DNA from: Streptomyces capitiformicae
GTDB taxonomy: Bacteria > Actinomycetota > Actinomycetes > Streptomycetales > Streptomycetaceae
Direction of reading: 5' to 3'
DNA length: 64,000 bases
Assembly (NCBI RefSeq): GCF_002214185.1
Contig: NZ_CP022161.1
Location: 186,001-250,000, forward strand
Position numbers and translations under genes: made by a program. This document shows positions 24,812-33,742 of this stretch, piece by piece. Position 1 is the stretch's first letter. Each line of letters opens with the position of its first letter. The notes under the pieces are model-generated. The model searched no databases and was not told the DNA's origin. It saw only the letters and a program-made list of their open reading frames with translations.

Positions 24812-25765
24812 TCATTCGCCGGGCGGCGCGTCGAACAGGGCGCTGACGGACTCGCCGTTGTGAATGCGGCGCACGGCCTCGGCCAGGGCGGGGGCGATGG
24901 AGAGGATCTTGAGCTTCTCGGTGCGCTCCTCGACCGGGACCGGCACGGTGTTGGTGCACACGATCTCCAGGACGTCGGGCTGTTCACTGAGCCGCTTCAG
25001 GGCGCCCGCCGCGAAGAGTCCGTGGGTGCAGGCCACCCGGATCGAGCGCGGCCCCAACTCCCGCAGCCGCTGCAGGAGTTCGATGACCGTGCTGCCCTTG
25101 GCGATCTCGTCGTCGAGGACGATGACGTCCCGGCCCGCCACCTCGCCGATGACCGAGCTGATGCTCACCCGGTCGTCCGCGAACCGCTGCTTGGCGCCCG
25201 CGGCCACCTGCGCGCCGATCATCCGCGCGAACGCCGCCGCCTCCTTGGCGTTGCCGAGGTCCGGCGAGACGACCGTCGTCCGGGCCAGGTCGTACTGACG
25301 GAAGTGCGCGGCCAGTTCACGCAGCGCGTGCAGATGGTCGACCGGCACCGTGAAGAAGCCGTGCACCTGCGGCGAGTGCAGCGTCATGGCGAGTACGCGA
25401 CTGGCACCGGCCGAGACCAGCAGGTCGGCCACGAGGCGGCCGCCGATGGAGATGCGCGGGGCGTCCTTCTTGTCGGAGCGGGCGTACGAGTAGTGCGGCA
25501 TGACCACGGTGATCCGGCCCGCGGAGGCGCCGCGCGCCGCGTCGCACATCAGCAGCAGTTCGACGAGATGCTCCTGCACCGGCGCGACCAACGGCTGGAT
25601 CAGGAACACGTCCCGTTCCCGGCAGTTGGCCTGGAGCTGTACCTCCAGACAGTCGTTGGCGAACCGGCTCACCCGGGACGGGCTCAGCGGCACCCCGAGG
25701 TGCGCGCAGACCTCGTCCGCGAGTTCGGGATGGGCGCTGCCGGTGAAGACGGCGATGTCACGCAC
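24812..25765 (-). CDS. Ribose-phosphate pyrophosphokinase, variant PRPP loop
   Basis: 317 residues, full length for class I-like PRPP synthetase, which makes PRPP from ribose-5-phosphate and ATP. N-terminal FTGSAHPELADEVCAHLG, the flexible-loop region HYSYARSDKKDAPRISIGG, and SPDLGNAKEAAAFA are all present. The PRPP-binding loop is VIVLDDEIAKGSTVIEL rather than the usual DD-x-ID-TAGT form. The genome will also have a canonical Prs, so this paralogue may have altered regulation or substrate. Confidence 0.85.
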   Translation of the reverse strand: MRDIAVFTGSAHPELADEVCAHLGVPLSPSRVSRFANDCLEVQLQANCRERDVFLIQPLVAPVQEHLVELLLMCDAARGASAGRITVVMPHYSYARSDKKDAPRISIGGRLVADLLVSAGASRVLAMTLHSPQVHGFFTVPVDHLHALRELAAHFRQYDLARTTVVSPDLGNAKEAAAFARMIGAQVAAGAKQRFADDRVSISSVIGEVAGRDVIVLDDEIAKGSTVIELLQRLRELGPRSIRVACTHGLFAAGALKRLSEQPDVLEIVCTNTVPVPVEERTEKLKILSIAPALAEAVRRIHNGESVSALFDAPPGE

Positions 25766-25974
25766 GGTCGGCTCCTCGTATGAACATGATCATTACGGGT
25801 TGCGCGGCTCATGCTACTGGCCGGCACTCGTACGCCGATTCGGTACGGTGACCTGGACGGCTTGGCCTCCAGGCCTGCGTCCAGCCCTACGGCGAAGTGT
25901 GGACAAACACCCAACTCGGCGTTCTTCCAAGGAGTTTGAGGGCATTCGTTGAAAGAGGAAGGAGGGCCGTCGAC

Positions 25975-26631
25975 ATGACGACGTCCATCAAGCGCACGCG
26001 AGTGCCCGGCTGGGCCAAACTGCTCACCGCCGTGATCATCCTCATAGTGGTGTTGCTGGCCGCGCTGCGGATGCTGGTGTTCGGAGGGCTGGACGACGTG
26101 TTCGGCACCGAGGAACACGACCGCTCGGGGCCCACACTGCTCAAGTCCATCCAGGACATGAGCCGCTACGACGCCGCCTCCGGCAACTTCCAGGTGGTCG
26201 TCGACCTGGAGAAGGACGCCAAGTACCTGCCGGACGCGATCCGCGGCACCCGCACGCTCTACGTCGGCGCGGGCACCGTCGACGCCTACGTCGACCTCGG
26301 CAAGGTCGGCGAGAACGATGTGAAGGTCAACGAGGACCGGACGTCGGCCACCCTCAACCTCCCCCACGCCCAGTTGGGCAAGCCCGCCCTCGACACCGAG
26401 CACTCCTACGCCGTCTCCAAGCAGCGCGGTCTGCTCGACCGCCTCGGCGACCTGTTCTCCGACAACCCCAACGGTGAACAGGCCGTCCAGCGCCTCGCGG
26501 TCAAGCACATCGGCGACGCGGCGAAGCAGAGCCAGCTCACGGACCGCGCCGAAGCCAACACCACCGACATGCTCGAAGGCCTGCTGAAGTCCCTCGGCTT
26601 CAAGGAGGTGAAGGTGACGTTCGGCGCCTGA
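25975..26631 (+). CDS. DUF4230 family membrane-anchored protein
   Basis: 218 residues from ATG 25975 (GGAGGG upstream); the longer open frame upstream is unsupported. One N-terminal membrane anchor (GWAKLLTAVIILIVVLLAAL) is followed by an extracytoplasmic domain (SIQDMSRYDAASGNFQVVVD, YVGAGTVDAYVDLGKV) fitting DUF4230. The function is unknown. It stands alone, with a 209-bp upstream gap that holds no recognised motif. Confidence 0.8.
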   Translation: MTTSIKRTRVPGWAKLLTAVIILIVVLLAALRMLVFGGLDDVFGTEEHDRSGPTLLKSIQDMSRYDAASGNFQVVVDLEKDAKYLPDAIRGTRTLYVGAGTVDAYVDLGKVGENDVKVNEDRTSATLNLPHAQLGKPALDTEHSYAVSKQRGLLDRLGDLFSDNPNGEQAVQRLAVKHIGDAAKQSQLTDRAEANTTDMLEGLLKSLGFKEVKVTFGA

Positions 26632-27207
26632 TGGACGACTCCTGGCCTACGGGGCCTGACGAGCCATCAAGGGCGTCAGCCGCCCAGCGCCCCGGCAGCG
26701 TCAGCACCCCCAGCAGGGTGGCCCCCGCCAGGAGCCAGGCCACGTAGTCGCCGATGTGGCCGGACTGCAGGCGGCGCAGCGCCAGGATCCGGCCCGGCTC
26801 GGGCAGGACCGGGTCGCGGCGAGGACCGCGAGCGCGGCGGCGAGCAGCGCCGAGACACAGCCGAGCAGGACACCCAAGGGGGTCCAGTGCGGCGGCGGGG
26901 CCATCGCTCCCCCGGAGCCGGCCCCTGGGTCGCCCCCGCCGGCCGCCTCGGCCCCGTGCACGGCGTGGCCCACCACCTCGGCGATGCCCCGCAGCACACC
27001 GACGGCCAGCGCACCGGCGAGAAGGACCGCGGCGACCGCCGTCATCGTGTCGGGCACCCGGCGGAGCCGACGAACCGCGGCCGCCGCGGCGGCGCCCACG
27101 ACGAGCTCCAGCGCGTCCACGGCGGTGATGAGAACCAGCCACAGCACGGCGAGCGCGGCCCACCACGCCAGGAGTTCCAGCGCGGGCAGGGTGGACGGTC
27201 GCGTCAT
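26600..27207 (-). pseudogene. Remnant of Mrp/NuoL-like antiporter genes, fused and frameshifted
   Basis: From ATG 27207 the protein begins like an MrpE subunit (LLAWWAALAVLWLVLITAVD, ALELVVGAAAAAAVRRLRR). It then continues like the end of a NuoL/MrpA-type proton-conducting subunit (TAVAAVLLAGALAVGVLRG, HWTPLGVLLGCVSALLAA). Near 26805-26825 the frame shifts. The next frame supplies PVLPEPGRILALRRLQSGHI, GDYVAWLLAGATLLG, the usual end of such subunits. A deletion joining two cistrons plus a frameshift fits best. MrpE and NuoL assignments are by pattern only. Confidence 0.55.
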
Positions 27208-27239
27208 ACGTCGGGTTCATACGTCGGGTTCATACGTCA
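27205..27239. repeat. 13-bp tandem repeat at the start of the antiporter remnant
   Basis: CATACGTCGGGTT occurs at 27205 and 27218 with a partial copy at 27231. On the minus strand each unit provides an ATG. The rest of the 27240-27440 gap shows no recognised element. Confidence 0.8.
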
Positions 27240-27454
27240 CCTCCGCACACGTCCGCGCCTCCCCGCTCCCGGGCGACGCCCCGGCATCCCCCGAACGCGG
27301 GCGGCCCTGGTCGGTTCTCCGCCCCAAGTGCCGCCGACGGGCGCGGGGCAACCGTCCGAGACGGTCCGGCGGCGGCTCGTGCGGGCGGGAATTTCGGTTG
27401 CTCCTCACGGGTAACCACCTTGGGACAAAGGGAAGTTGAAACTGGGAGGGTTGC

Positions 27455-28069
27455 ATGGCCCGTACCACGTCACGTTCCCGATCCACGACCTCCGGGCGCC
27501 GCTCGTCGGCGGCACCACGCGGCCGCCGACCACTTCCGCTGCCCGTACGACTGCTGGTGATGGCACTGGCCTTCGCGGCCATGGTGGTGTTCGGCGCGGT
27601 GCTCGCCGGACTCACCCTCCAGCCGTCCCCGGCGTCGGAAGCCCTCACCCACAGCAACCTGCGACCCGGCAGTTCCCTGGAGCTCTACTGGCACCACCCC
27701 TCACCACGCGACGCACTCAAGCAGATCGGCGGGAACGTCCTGCTCGGCGTGCCCTTCGGGATCCTGCTGCCGGTACTGGCGCCCGGCGCACGCGGGCTGT
27801 TGCGGGTGCCCGCGCTGACCGCACTGATGATGCTGCTGGTGGAACTGGTGCAGGGCGCGGTCGTCACGGGCCGCGCGTTCGACATCGACGACGTCATCCT
27901 CAACACCACGGGGGCACTGCTGGGTTACCTGCTGCTGGGGCGACGGCTCGGACGGGCCGTGCACGTACCACCGGGCGCCGCCCCGGCCCAGCGGAAAGCA
28001 CCGCGTGGCGGCCTCGCCGGGCGCCTGCGCGGAATCCGCCGCAAGGGCGCTAGTGCAGCGTCCAAGTGA
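27455..28069 (+). CDS. VanZ-like family membrane protein
   Basis: 204 residues from ATG 27455 (GGGAGGG upstream). The basic N-terminus (RTTSRSRSTTSGRRSS) precedes membrane helices. The VanZ core is DALKQIGGNVLLGVPFGILL, LVELVQGAVVTGRAFDIDDV and ILNTTGALLGYLLLG. VanZ proteins are linked to teicoplanin tolerance in enterococci but are common in actinobacteria without that role. No glycopeptide-resistance genes are adjacent. Confidence 0.88.
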   Translation: MARTTSRSRSTTSGRRSSAAPRGRRPLPLPVRLLVMALAFAAMVVFGAVLAGLTLQPSPASEALTHSNLRPGSSLELYWHHPSPRDALKQIGGNVLLGVPFGILLPVLAPGARGLLRVPALTALMMLLVELVQGAVVTGRAFDIDDVILNTTGALLGYLLLGRRLGRAVHVPPGAAPAQRKAPRGGLAGRLRGIRRKGASAASK

Positions 28070-28286
28070 ACTTGTCGCCGCCCACCCAACGCACCTGATC
28101 GGGGTCGTCGAGGTCGTGGACGGCGATCCCGTACGCCGCCGCGGCTTCCAGCACGTCCGTCATCGCCTTCGCCTCGCCGACCACCTGGCCGTCGATCTCC
28201 ACGATCCGGAACGGCGGCGTACCCGGCTGCACCCCGAGCACCATGACCCGGGGGTGGGAAATGTAGGGGCTCGCGATTTCCGTCAT
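28050..28286 (-). CDS. Conserved small protein of unknown function
   Basis: 78 residues from ATG 28286, the first start that gives a compact domain. Sequence TPPFRIVEIDGQVVGEAKAM and WVGGDKFTWTL look like a small alpha/beta domain conserved in streptomycetes. No domain is recognised. Its 3' end overlaps the VanZ gene by 20 bp in convergent orientation. Confidence 0.65.
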   Translation of the reverse strand: MTEIASPYISHPRVMVLGVQPGTPPFRIVEIDGQVVGEAKAMTDVLEAAAAYGIAVHDLDDPDQVRWVGGDKFTWTLH

Positions 28287-28402
28287 GTCTAGAGCGTAGA
28301 GCGGTTCAGCGGTGTGTGGCCGGGCGGGGTCCGGCCGGATGAGTCCGGGTGTGCGGGTACCCGGCGACTGGGTGACGCTGGAGACCGGAGGCTGGAGGTG
28401 GC

Positions 28403-29428
28403 ATGGATCCCGTCGAGGCCCTGGACCGCATCGCTTTCCTACTGGAGCGGGACCGGGCGCCCACCTATCGCGTACGGGCGTTCCGTACGGCCTCCGCCGT
28501 GCTGGGCGCCATGCCCGCGGACGAGGTGGCCGAGCGGGCGGCCACGGGATCACTGGAGAAGCTGAAGGGGATCGGGCCGAAGACCGCGAAGGTGGTGCGG
28601 GAGGCGCTGGCCGGGCAGGTGCCGGACTATCTGCGGAAGCTCGAATCGGAGGCCGAGACCCCGCTCGCCGATCGGGGTGACCGGTTGATGGCCCTGATCA
28701 GGGGCGACTGCCATGTGCACTCCGACTGGTCGGACGGCGGCAGCGGAATCGAGGAGATGGGCCGGGCCGCCGCGCGCCTCGGCCACGAGTGGACGGTGCT
28801 CACCGATCACTCGCCCCACCTGACCGTCGCCCGTGGGCTGTCCTCGGACCGGCTGCGCGAGCAACTCGACGTGGTGGCCGCGCTCAACGAACAGTGGGCG
28901 CCGTTCCGGCTGCTCACCGGTATCGAGTGCGACATCCTCGACGACGGCTCGCTGGACCAGGAACCCGAGCTGCTGGACCGGCTCGATGTGGTCGTGGTGT
29001 CCGTGCACTCCAAGCTGCGGATGGACGCCCGTGCGATGACCCGTCGTATGGTCGCCGCCGTTCGCGACCCGCACTCCGATGTGCTCGGCCACTGCACGGG
29101 GCGGCTCGTCAGCGGACGTGGGCGGCCCGAGTCGGAGTTCGACGCGGACGCGGTGTTCTCGGCGTGCGCGGAGACCGGGACGGCCGTGGAGATCAACTCC
29201 CGGCCCGAGCGGCTCGATCCGCCTCGACGGCTGCTGCGGCAGGCCATGGAGGCGGGGGTGCTGTTCTCGATCGACACGGACGCGCATGCCCCCGGACAGC
29301 TGACCTGGCAGATCCATGGGTGTGCCCGGGCGGAGGAGTGCGGGGTGCCGGCGGAGCGGGTGGTGACTACGTGGGGGGTGGAGGAGGTACTGGGGTGGGC
29401 GCGGGAGAGGGAGAGGGAGAGGGTGTGA
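28403..29428 (+). CDS. PolX-like HhH plus PHP-domain metal-dependent phosphoesterase
   Basis: 341 residues from ATG 28403 (GGAGG upstream). Residues 1-80 resemble the DNA polymerase X 8-kDa HhH region (LERDRAPTYRVRAFRTASAV, LKGIGPKTAKVVREAL). The rest is a PHP domain with metal ligands in DCHVHSDWSDGG, LTDHSPH, TGIECDILDDG, VVSVHSKLRM, LGHCTGR and IDTDAHAP. The polymerase palm of PolX is absent. It is probably a nuclease or phosphatase of DNA ends; substrate unknown. The HAD gene starts 1 bp after its stop. Confidence 0.87.
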   Translation: MDPVEALDRIAFLLERDRAPTYRVRAFRTASAVLGAMPADEVAERAATGSLEKLKGIGPKTAKVVREALAGQVPDYLRKLESEAETPLADRGDRLMALIRGDCHVHSDWSDGGSGIEEMGRAAARLGHEWTVLTDHSPHLTVARGLSSDRLREQLDVVAALNEQWAPFRLLTGIECDILDDGSLDQEPELLDRLDVVVVSVHSKLRMDARAMTRRMVAAVRDPHSDVLGHCTGRLVSGRGRPESEFDADAVFSACAETGTAVEINSRPERLDPPRRLLRQAMEAGVLFSIDTDAHAPGQLTWQIHGCARAEECGVPAERVVTTWGVEEVLGWARERERERV

Positions 29429-29429
29429 C

Positions 29430-30095
29430 ATGGCGCGGGCTGCTGTCTTCGACGTCGACGGGACGCTTGTCGATACCAACCATCTGCATGTGGTCGCCTG
29501 GTGGGAGGCGTTTCGGCAGGGTGGGCATCATGTGGCGATGCATGACATCCATCGGGCGGTGGGGCTTCCGTCGGGTGATCTGATCACGCATCTGCTGGGT
29601 GAGGAGATCGACCCGGACGAGACGGACGCCCTCAGTGCCGCGCATAAGAGTCTGTACGGGACGTACTTCGATCGGCTGCCCGCGCTGCCCGAGGCGGGGC
29701 GGTTGCTGCGCCGGCTCGACGGTCAGGGGTGGAGTGTGGTGCTGGCCACGTCGGCCGGTGGGTCGGAGCTGTCCGCGCTGCGTCGTGCGATCGGGGCGGA
29801 CGACGCCATCGCGGCCACCGCGAGCGCCGACGACGTGGCCGAGGGCAAGCCCGCGCCCGACCCGGTCGAGCACGCGCTGGAGCTGGTCGGGGCGTCTCCC
29901 CAGCGATCGGTGTTCGTCGGCGACACGGTCTGGGACATGCGGGCCGGCGTCCGGGCGGGAGTGCGCTGTGTGGCGGTGCTCTGTGGTGGCATTCCGCGCG
30001 CCGAGCTCGAGGCGGCCGGTGCGGAGGCGGTGTTCCGGAATCCGGCGCATCTGCTGGCCACGCTGGCGGAGAGCCCACTGGGGCGGACGGAATGA
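29430..30095 (+). CDS. HAD-superfamily hydrolase (phosphoglycolate phosphatase-like)
   Basis: 221 residues. HAD motif I is FDVDGTLVDTN, motif II VVLATSAGG, Lys motif EGKPAPDPV and motif IV FVGDTVWDMRAG. The alpha-helical cap lies between motifs I and II. It is a subfamily I phosphatase, substrate unknown. It follows the PHP gene by 1 bp, so the two form an operon, perhaps for nucleotide or sugar-phosphate clean-up. Confidence 0.9.
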   Translation: MARAAVFDVDGTLVDTNHLHVVAWWEAFRQGGHHVAMHDIHRAVGLPSGDLITHLLGEEIDPDETDALSAAHKSLYGTYFDRLPALPEAGRLLRRLDGQGWSVVLATSAGGSELSALRRAIGADDAIAATASADDVAEGKPAPDPVEHALELVGASPQRSVFVGDTVWDMRAGVRAGVRCVAVLCGGIPRAELEAAGAEAVFRNPAHLLATLAESPLGRTE

Positions 30096-30248
30096 CCTGG
30101 TGAGGGCAGCTGTGGGCGACCTCGGACGGCGTGACGCAGATCACCGGCATTGTCCCGATCCGGAAGGAACAGTCGCTGGTACTTTCCCGTTGAACGAAGC
30201 GTGGGTGTGGAGGGGACGCGGAGCGCCCCACCTCCCCCGCCACAGACT

Positions 30249-30281
30249 GCCCCGACCGTGATTCCCCCGTCCGGTCGGGGC
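30249..30281 (+). terminator. Terminator hairpin after the PHP-HAD operon
   Basis: GCCCCGACC and GGTCGGGGC make a 9-bp perfect stem with a 15-base loop, followed by TTCTCTTT. It lies between convergent genes and may serve both. Confidence 0.75.
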
Positions 30282-30310
30282 TTCTCTTTGCGCCAGACTC
30301 CGTCCTCGCG

Positions 30311-30973
30311 TCAGGCTCGGTCCGCGCGTTCCCGCGGGCCGTAGAGCGCGGCCGGTGCTCCCGTCATCAGGGCCCAGTAGCGGTCGCCGTACGACCAGTG
30401 CCACCACTCAGTGGGGTAGTTGACCAGGCCGACCGCGGTGAGGGCGGCGCCGAGTGTCTCGCGGTGGGCGCGGGCCTCGGGGGTGATGTTCTCGGCGCCC
30501 GTGAAGCAGGCGCCGGAGCTCTCCTCGGGGCTGGCGTTGACCCGGGTGCCGAAGTCGAGTTCGTGGCCGTCGGCGTCGACGAGGGTCAGGTCCACGGCGG
30601 CGCCCGCCGAGTGCGGGGCGATCTCGGGCGGGGAGACATAGCGGCTGGCCGCCGTGCGTATGCGGTCGGCGTCCCAGTCGGGGTGCAGGGCCCGCATCTC
30701 GGACGCGTACTCCTCGAAGTACGCGCGCTGCAGGGACGGCGGCCGGTACCCCTCGACGAACAGCAGGCGCAACCCGTTCGGCAGCAGCGACTGGGCCTTG
30801 ACCAGCCGGTCGAGCACGCCCGCGCGCAGATGGGCGAAGGCCCCCGTGGCATCGGTCTTGCGCGCGTCGACCAGCAGCGGGCTGTCCCCGCGTACGTCGA
30901 CGAGCGGCTCGTCGACGTCGTGGACGGGGACGGCCGCCACCTTCGGGTCGGACATCAGGATGATCTCGGTCAT
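30311..30973 (-). CDS. D-alanyl-D-alanine dipeptidase (VanX/DdpX family)
   Basis: 220 residues from ATG 30973. The zinc site follows the VanX pattern: SxHxxGxAxD-type PHSAGAAVDLTL and Glu/His in TEWWHWSYGD; the arginine loop is VEGYRPPSLQ. It hydrolyses D-Ala-D-Ala. VanH and VanA partners are not adjacent, so a peptidoglycan-recycling or general dipeptidase role is more likely than glycopeptide resistance. Confidence 0.88.
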   Translation of the reverse strand: MTEIILMSDPKVAAVPVHDVDEPLVDVRGDSPLLVDARKTDATGAFAHLRAGVLDRLVKAQSLLPNGLRLLFVEGYRPPSLQRAYFEEYASEMRALHPDWDADRIRTAASRYVSPPEIAPHSAGAAVDLTLVDADGHELDFGTRVNASPEESSGACFTGAENITPEARAHRETLGAALTAVGLVNYPTEWWHWSYGDRYWALMTGAPAALYGPRERADRA

Positions 30974-31157
30974 GGGGTGATCTTCTCGTGGGCGCGGCCT
31001 GTTTCCGCCGGGATCGACCAAGTGGCTGTTGACCGAGCGACTGTTCACCAAGTGACCACCGGGTGACGGCCGAACCCCGGGCGGATGTCGCGTGTATCCG
31101 CCCGGCGCGGGTATTCGTGGGCGGCCCCGAGGATGCGCAGCGCGAGAGGAGCCGACC

Positions 31158-32186
31158 ATGAGCGAGGAAGCCGGCCGCAGGATCGTGATCACTGGCGCCA
31201 CCGGCAATGTCGGGACGAGCCTGGTGCGTCTGCTCACGGAGGACGCGCAGATCGGTCAGGTGCGAGGACTGGCCCGTCGGGTTCCCGAGTGGACGCCCGC
31301 GAAGACGGAGTGGTCGGCCGTGGACCTCGGGTCCGAGGGCGCCGACCTGGTGAAGGAGTTCGAGGGGGCGGACGCGGTCGTCCATCTCGCCTGGGCGTTC
31401 CAGCCGACGCACGATCCGGCCGTGACCTGGCGGACCAATGTGCTGGGCGGCATCCGGGTCTTCGGGGCGGTGGCGGCGGCGAAGGTCCCGACGCTGGTGC
31501 ACGCCTCGTCGGTCGGCGCGTACTCACCGGGTCCGAAGGATCACGCGGTCGAGGAGTCATGGCCCACGCACGGCTGGCCGGGCGCCGCGTACTGCCGGGA
31601 GAAGGCCTATCTGGAGCGTGCCCTGGACTCCTTCGAGTACGAGCATCCGGGGGTCAGGGTGGTGCGGATGCGGCCCGCGTTCCTGTTCAAGCGGGAGTCG
31701 GCGAGCGAGCAGCGGCGTATCTTCGGCGGGCGTTTCCTGCCGGGGCCGCTGATGCGTCCCGAGTTGCTGCCGTTCATGCCGGACATCCCCGGCCTGAAGG
31801 TGCAGGCCCTGCACACCGATGACGCCGCCCAGGCGTACCGGCTGGCGCTGCACACCGATGTGCACGGCGCCTTCAACCTCGCGGCGGAGCCGCCGGTGGA
31901 CGCGGGGCTGCTCGGCGAGATGCTGGGCTCCCGTCCGCTGCGGATGCCGCGGGTCGCGGCGCGGTCCGCGGTCGCCGCCGCATGGAACCTCCGGCTGCTG
32001 CCCGCCTCCCCGCATCTCTTCGACGCCGTACTGCGGCTGCCGCTGATGGACTGCACCAAGGCCCGCGCCGAACTGGGCTGGCGGCCCGAGCGCACGGCGG
32101 TGGAGGTGCTAGAGGAGTTCCTGGAGGGGCTGCGGCAGGGGGCCGGGGCGGACACGGAGCCGCTTCGGGGGCGGAAGGTGGGGTGA
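31158..32186 (+). CDS. NAD-dependent epimerase/dehydratase (extended SDR)
   Basis: 342 residues from ATG 31158, preceded by GAGAGGA; the upstream in-frame start lacks an RBS. The nucleotide-binding motif is ITGATGNVGTSLVRLL. The active site has Ser in HASSVGAYSPG and Tyr/Lys in AAYCREKAYLE (YxxxK). It resembles actinobacterial SDRs without known substrate. The C-terminal helical region is conserved in that group (LMDCTKARAELGWRPERTAV). Confidence 0.87.
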   Translation: MSEEAGRRIVITGATGNVGTSLVRLLTEDAQIGQVRGLARRVPEWTPAKTEWSAVDLGSEGADLVKEFEGADAVVHLAWAFQPTHDPAVTWRTNVLGGIRVFGAVAAAKVPTLVHASSVGAYSPGPKDHAVEESWPTHGWPGAAYCREKAYLERALDSFEYEHPGVRVVRMRPAFLFKRESASEQRRIFGGRFLPGPLMRPELLPFMPDIPGLKVQALHTDDAAQAYRLALHTDVHGAFNLAAEPPVDAGLLGEMLGSRPLRMPRVAARSAVAAAWNLRLLPASPHLFDAVLRLPLMDCTKARAELGWRPERTAVEVLEEFLEGLRQGAGADTEPLRGRKVG

Positions 32187-32239
32187 GGGCGACCGGCGGA
32201 CGCGCCCTGTGCCCCGCATGCGTCCCCGGCCGGCAGGAC

Positions 32240-32271
32240 GGCGCCTCCCCGGGTCCCACCGGGGAGGCGCC
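32240..32271. terminator. Bidirectional terminator hairpin
   Basis: GGCGCCTCCCCG and CGGGGAGGCGCC form a 12-bp perfect stem with an 8-base loop between the epimerase gene and the convergent small gene. Confidence 0.8.
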
Positions 32272-32335
32272 GAGTTCTTGGGCGGCCGGAAGGCTGCCAG
32301 ATCCCCAGGTCAGCCGGACGGCTCGTCTCCCCAGG

Positions 32336-32587
32336 TCAGCCGGACGGCTCGTCCGGGACCGGCTGCTCGGGGTTGACGGCGGCCGACTGGGCTGCGCCCT
32401 GCCTACCGGTGCCCGCCTCGTCCGTGTCGGGCACATCGGTGGCGGGCTCGCCGTCCTCCTCGTCGTCGGAGCCCCGCGTCGGAGCGACCTCCCACGGGTC
32501 GTCGCCCTCGTTCGCCTGCTGGTCGGGCAGATCCCTGGGGACGGGGTCACCGTTCTCGCCGGGAGCCTCCAGTCGGTGATCGGTCAC
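32336..32587 (-). CDS. Small acidic, probably disordered protein
   Basis: 83 residues from GTG 32587 with AGGAAGGGAG upstream. It is rich in Asp, Glu, Pro and Gly (SDDEEDGEPATDVPDTDEAG) with no hydrophobic core. No domain is recognised. A good RBS and codon bias support translation. Similar short acidic proteins are frequent in streptomycetes. Confidence 0.6.
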   Translation of the reverse strand: MTDHRLEAPGENGDPVPRDLPDQQANEGDDPWEVAPTRGSDDEEDGEPATDVPDTDEAGTGRQGAAQSAAVNPEQPVPDEPSG

Positions 32588-32658
32588 GGCGTGCTCCCTT
32601 CCTGATCGTGCGCCGGGAGCGGGTACCTCGACCCGATCGGCTCAAACCACGGGCCCGG

Positions 32659-33636
32659 TCAGTCGCCCTCGGTCAACTCGTCGAGGGCCGCCGTCAGCTG
32701 TGGCGCCACCTGCTCCCGCCGCCAGGCGAGGTGCCCGTCGTCCAAGCCGCGCGGCACCGACTCGATCAGCATGATCAGGTAGAGGTAGCTGCGGTAGAGG
32801 GCGTACCGCCGCCGGGCCGACGCGGTGAACTCGACCTCCCCGCCTGCCTCCTGATAACCCGCCAGGAAGTCCTCGTCCCGACGGATGTCACCCAGCAGCG
32901 CGAGCGAGACGAAGTCCGCGATCGGGTCGCCCCAGAACATGCGCTCGCCGTCGATCAGACCGCCCACCCGCACGGACTCCCCGCGCTCCACGAGGATGTT
33001 GCCGTCCCACAGGTCGAAGTGGACCAGACTCGGCACGGTCACGTCGTCGAGGCAGTCGTACGCGGCCTTCGCCGTACGGGCCACCTCGTCCACGGGCCGG
33101 GGCAGCCAGGCCCGGTAGCGGCGGGCGTCGGCCAGCAGGGCGTCGTACATGGCGGTGAAGGCGGTGCGCCAGTCGGGGGTCAGGGGGCCGAAGGTCTGGG
33201 ACGGGTAACCGAAGCCGGGGCCCGTCACCCGGTGGAGCCGGGCCACCAGTCCGCCCAGCTCCCGCCGCAGCGCGGCCGCTTGGGCCGCCTCCAGGTCCTC
33301 CCACCCGGCGCCCGGGCAGTACGTCAGCAGAAGGTGGCGGCCGGTGGGCGCGCTGTCGCCGAGGGCGGCCCCGACCACGCGTGGCGCGGGGACTCCCACC
33401 GTCTCGGCGGCTCGGCAGAACTCGGCCTCGGCGCCCAGCAGTTCACTTTCGTAGGCCAAGCCGGGAGTGGTCGGAAGCGGGGGGATCTTGAGGACGAGGC
33501 GGGTGCCGTCGGTGAGGCTCAGTTCCTCGACGGTGTTGTACGTGCCACCGCCGAGCGACCGCCGCTCGGTGAGGCTCTCCGGCGGCAGTCCCGCCGCCGC
33601 GAGGACCAGCCGAGCCCGCTCCCAGTCGTCCACCAC
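32659..33636 (-). CDS. Aminoglycoside phosphotransferase (APH)-family kinase
   Basis: 325 residues. The APH catalytic loop is LVHFDLWDGNILV and the metal loop GLIDGERMFWGDPIADF. The N-lobe has GGGTYNTVEELSL and the invariant-Lys strand LVLKIPPLP. The family phosphorylates aminoglycosides, choline, homoserine or other metabolites; the fold alone does not assign a drug substrate. No other resistance determinant is close. Confidence 0.87.
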   Translation of the reverse strand: MVDDWERARLVLAAAGLPPESLTERRSLGGGTYNTVEELSLTDGTRLVLKIPPLPTTPGLAYESELLGAEAEFCRAAETVGVPAPRVVGAALGDSAPTGRHLLLTYCPGAGWEDLEAAQAAALRRELGGLVARLHRVTGPGFGYPSQTFGPLTPDWRTAFTAMYDALLADARRYRAWLPRPVDEVARTAKAAYDCLDDVTVPSLVHFDLWDGNILVERGESVRVGGLIDGERMFWGDPIADFVSLALLGDIRRDEDFLAGYQEAGGEVEFTASARRRYALYRSYLYLIMLIESVPRGLDDGHLAWRREQVAPQLTAALDELTEGD

Positions 33637-33677
33637 AGTCCCCCTCTGCCATAAACCGGTGTGCGGGCCACTCTACG

Positions 33678-33717
33678 AAAACCTGTGGATGAAAACCTGT
33701 GGATGAAAACCTGTGGT
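33678..33717. repeat. 14-bp direct repeats with DnaA-box-like cores
   Basis: GAAAACCTGTGGAT begins at 33678 and 33692, with 12 bases of a third copy at 33706. The TGTGGATGA core (33685 and 33699) is one base from a reverse-complement DnaA box. It lies between the APH-type kinase and FBP genes, in their divergent promoter region. Confidence 0.75.
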
Positions 33718-33742
33718 CCCTTCACCAGATCGCCTATTACCT

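Noticed and set aside
27455..30973. Glycopeptide resistance cluster from vanZ and vanX homologues
   Set aside because: The two genes are separated by unrelated genes and lack vanHA/vanRS partners.
33678..33717. Replication origin
   Set aside because: Only two degenerate DnaA-like boxes and no dnaA/dnaN/gyrB neighbours; treated as a regulatory repeat.
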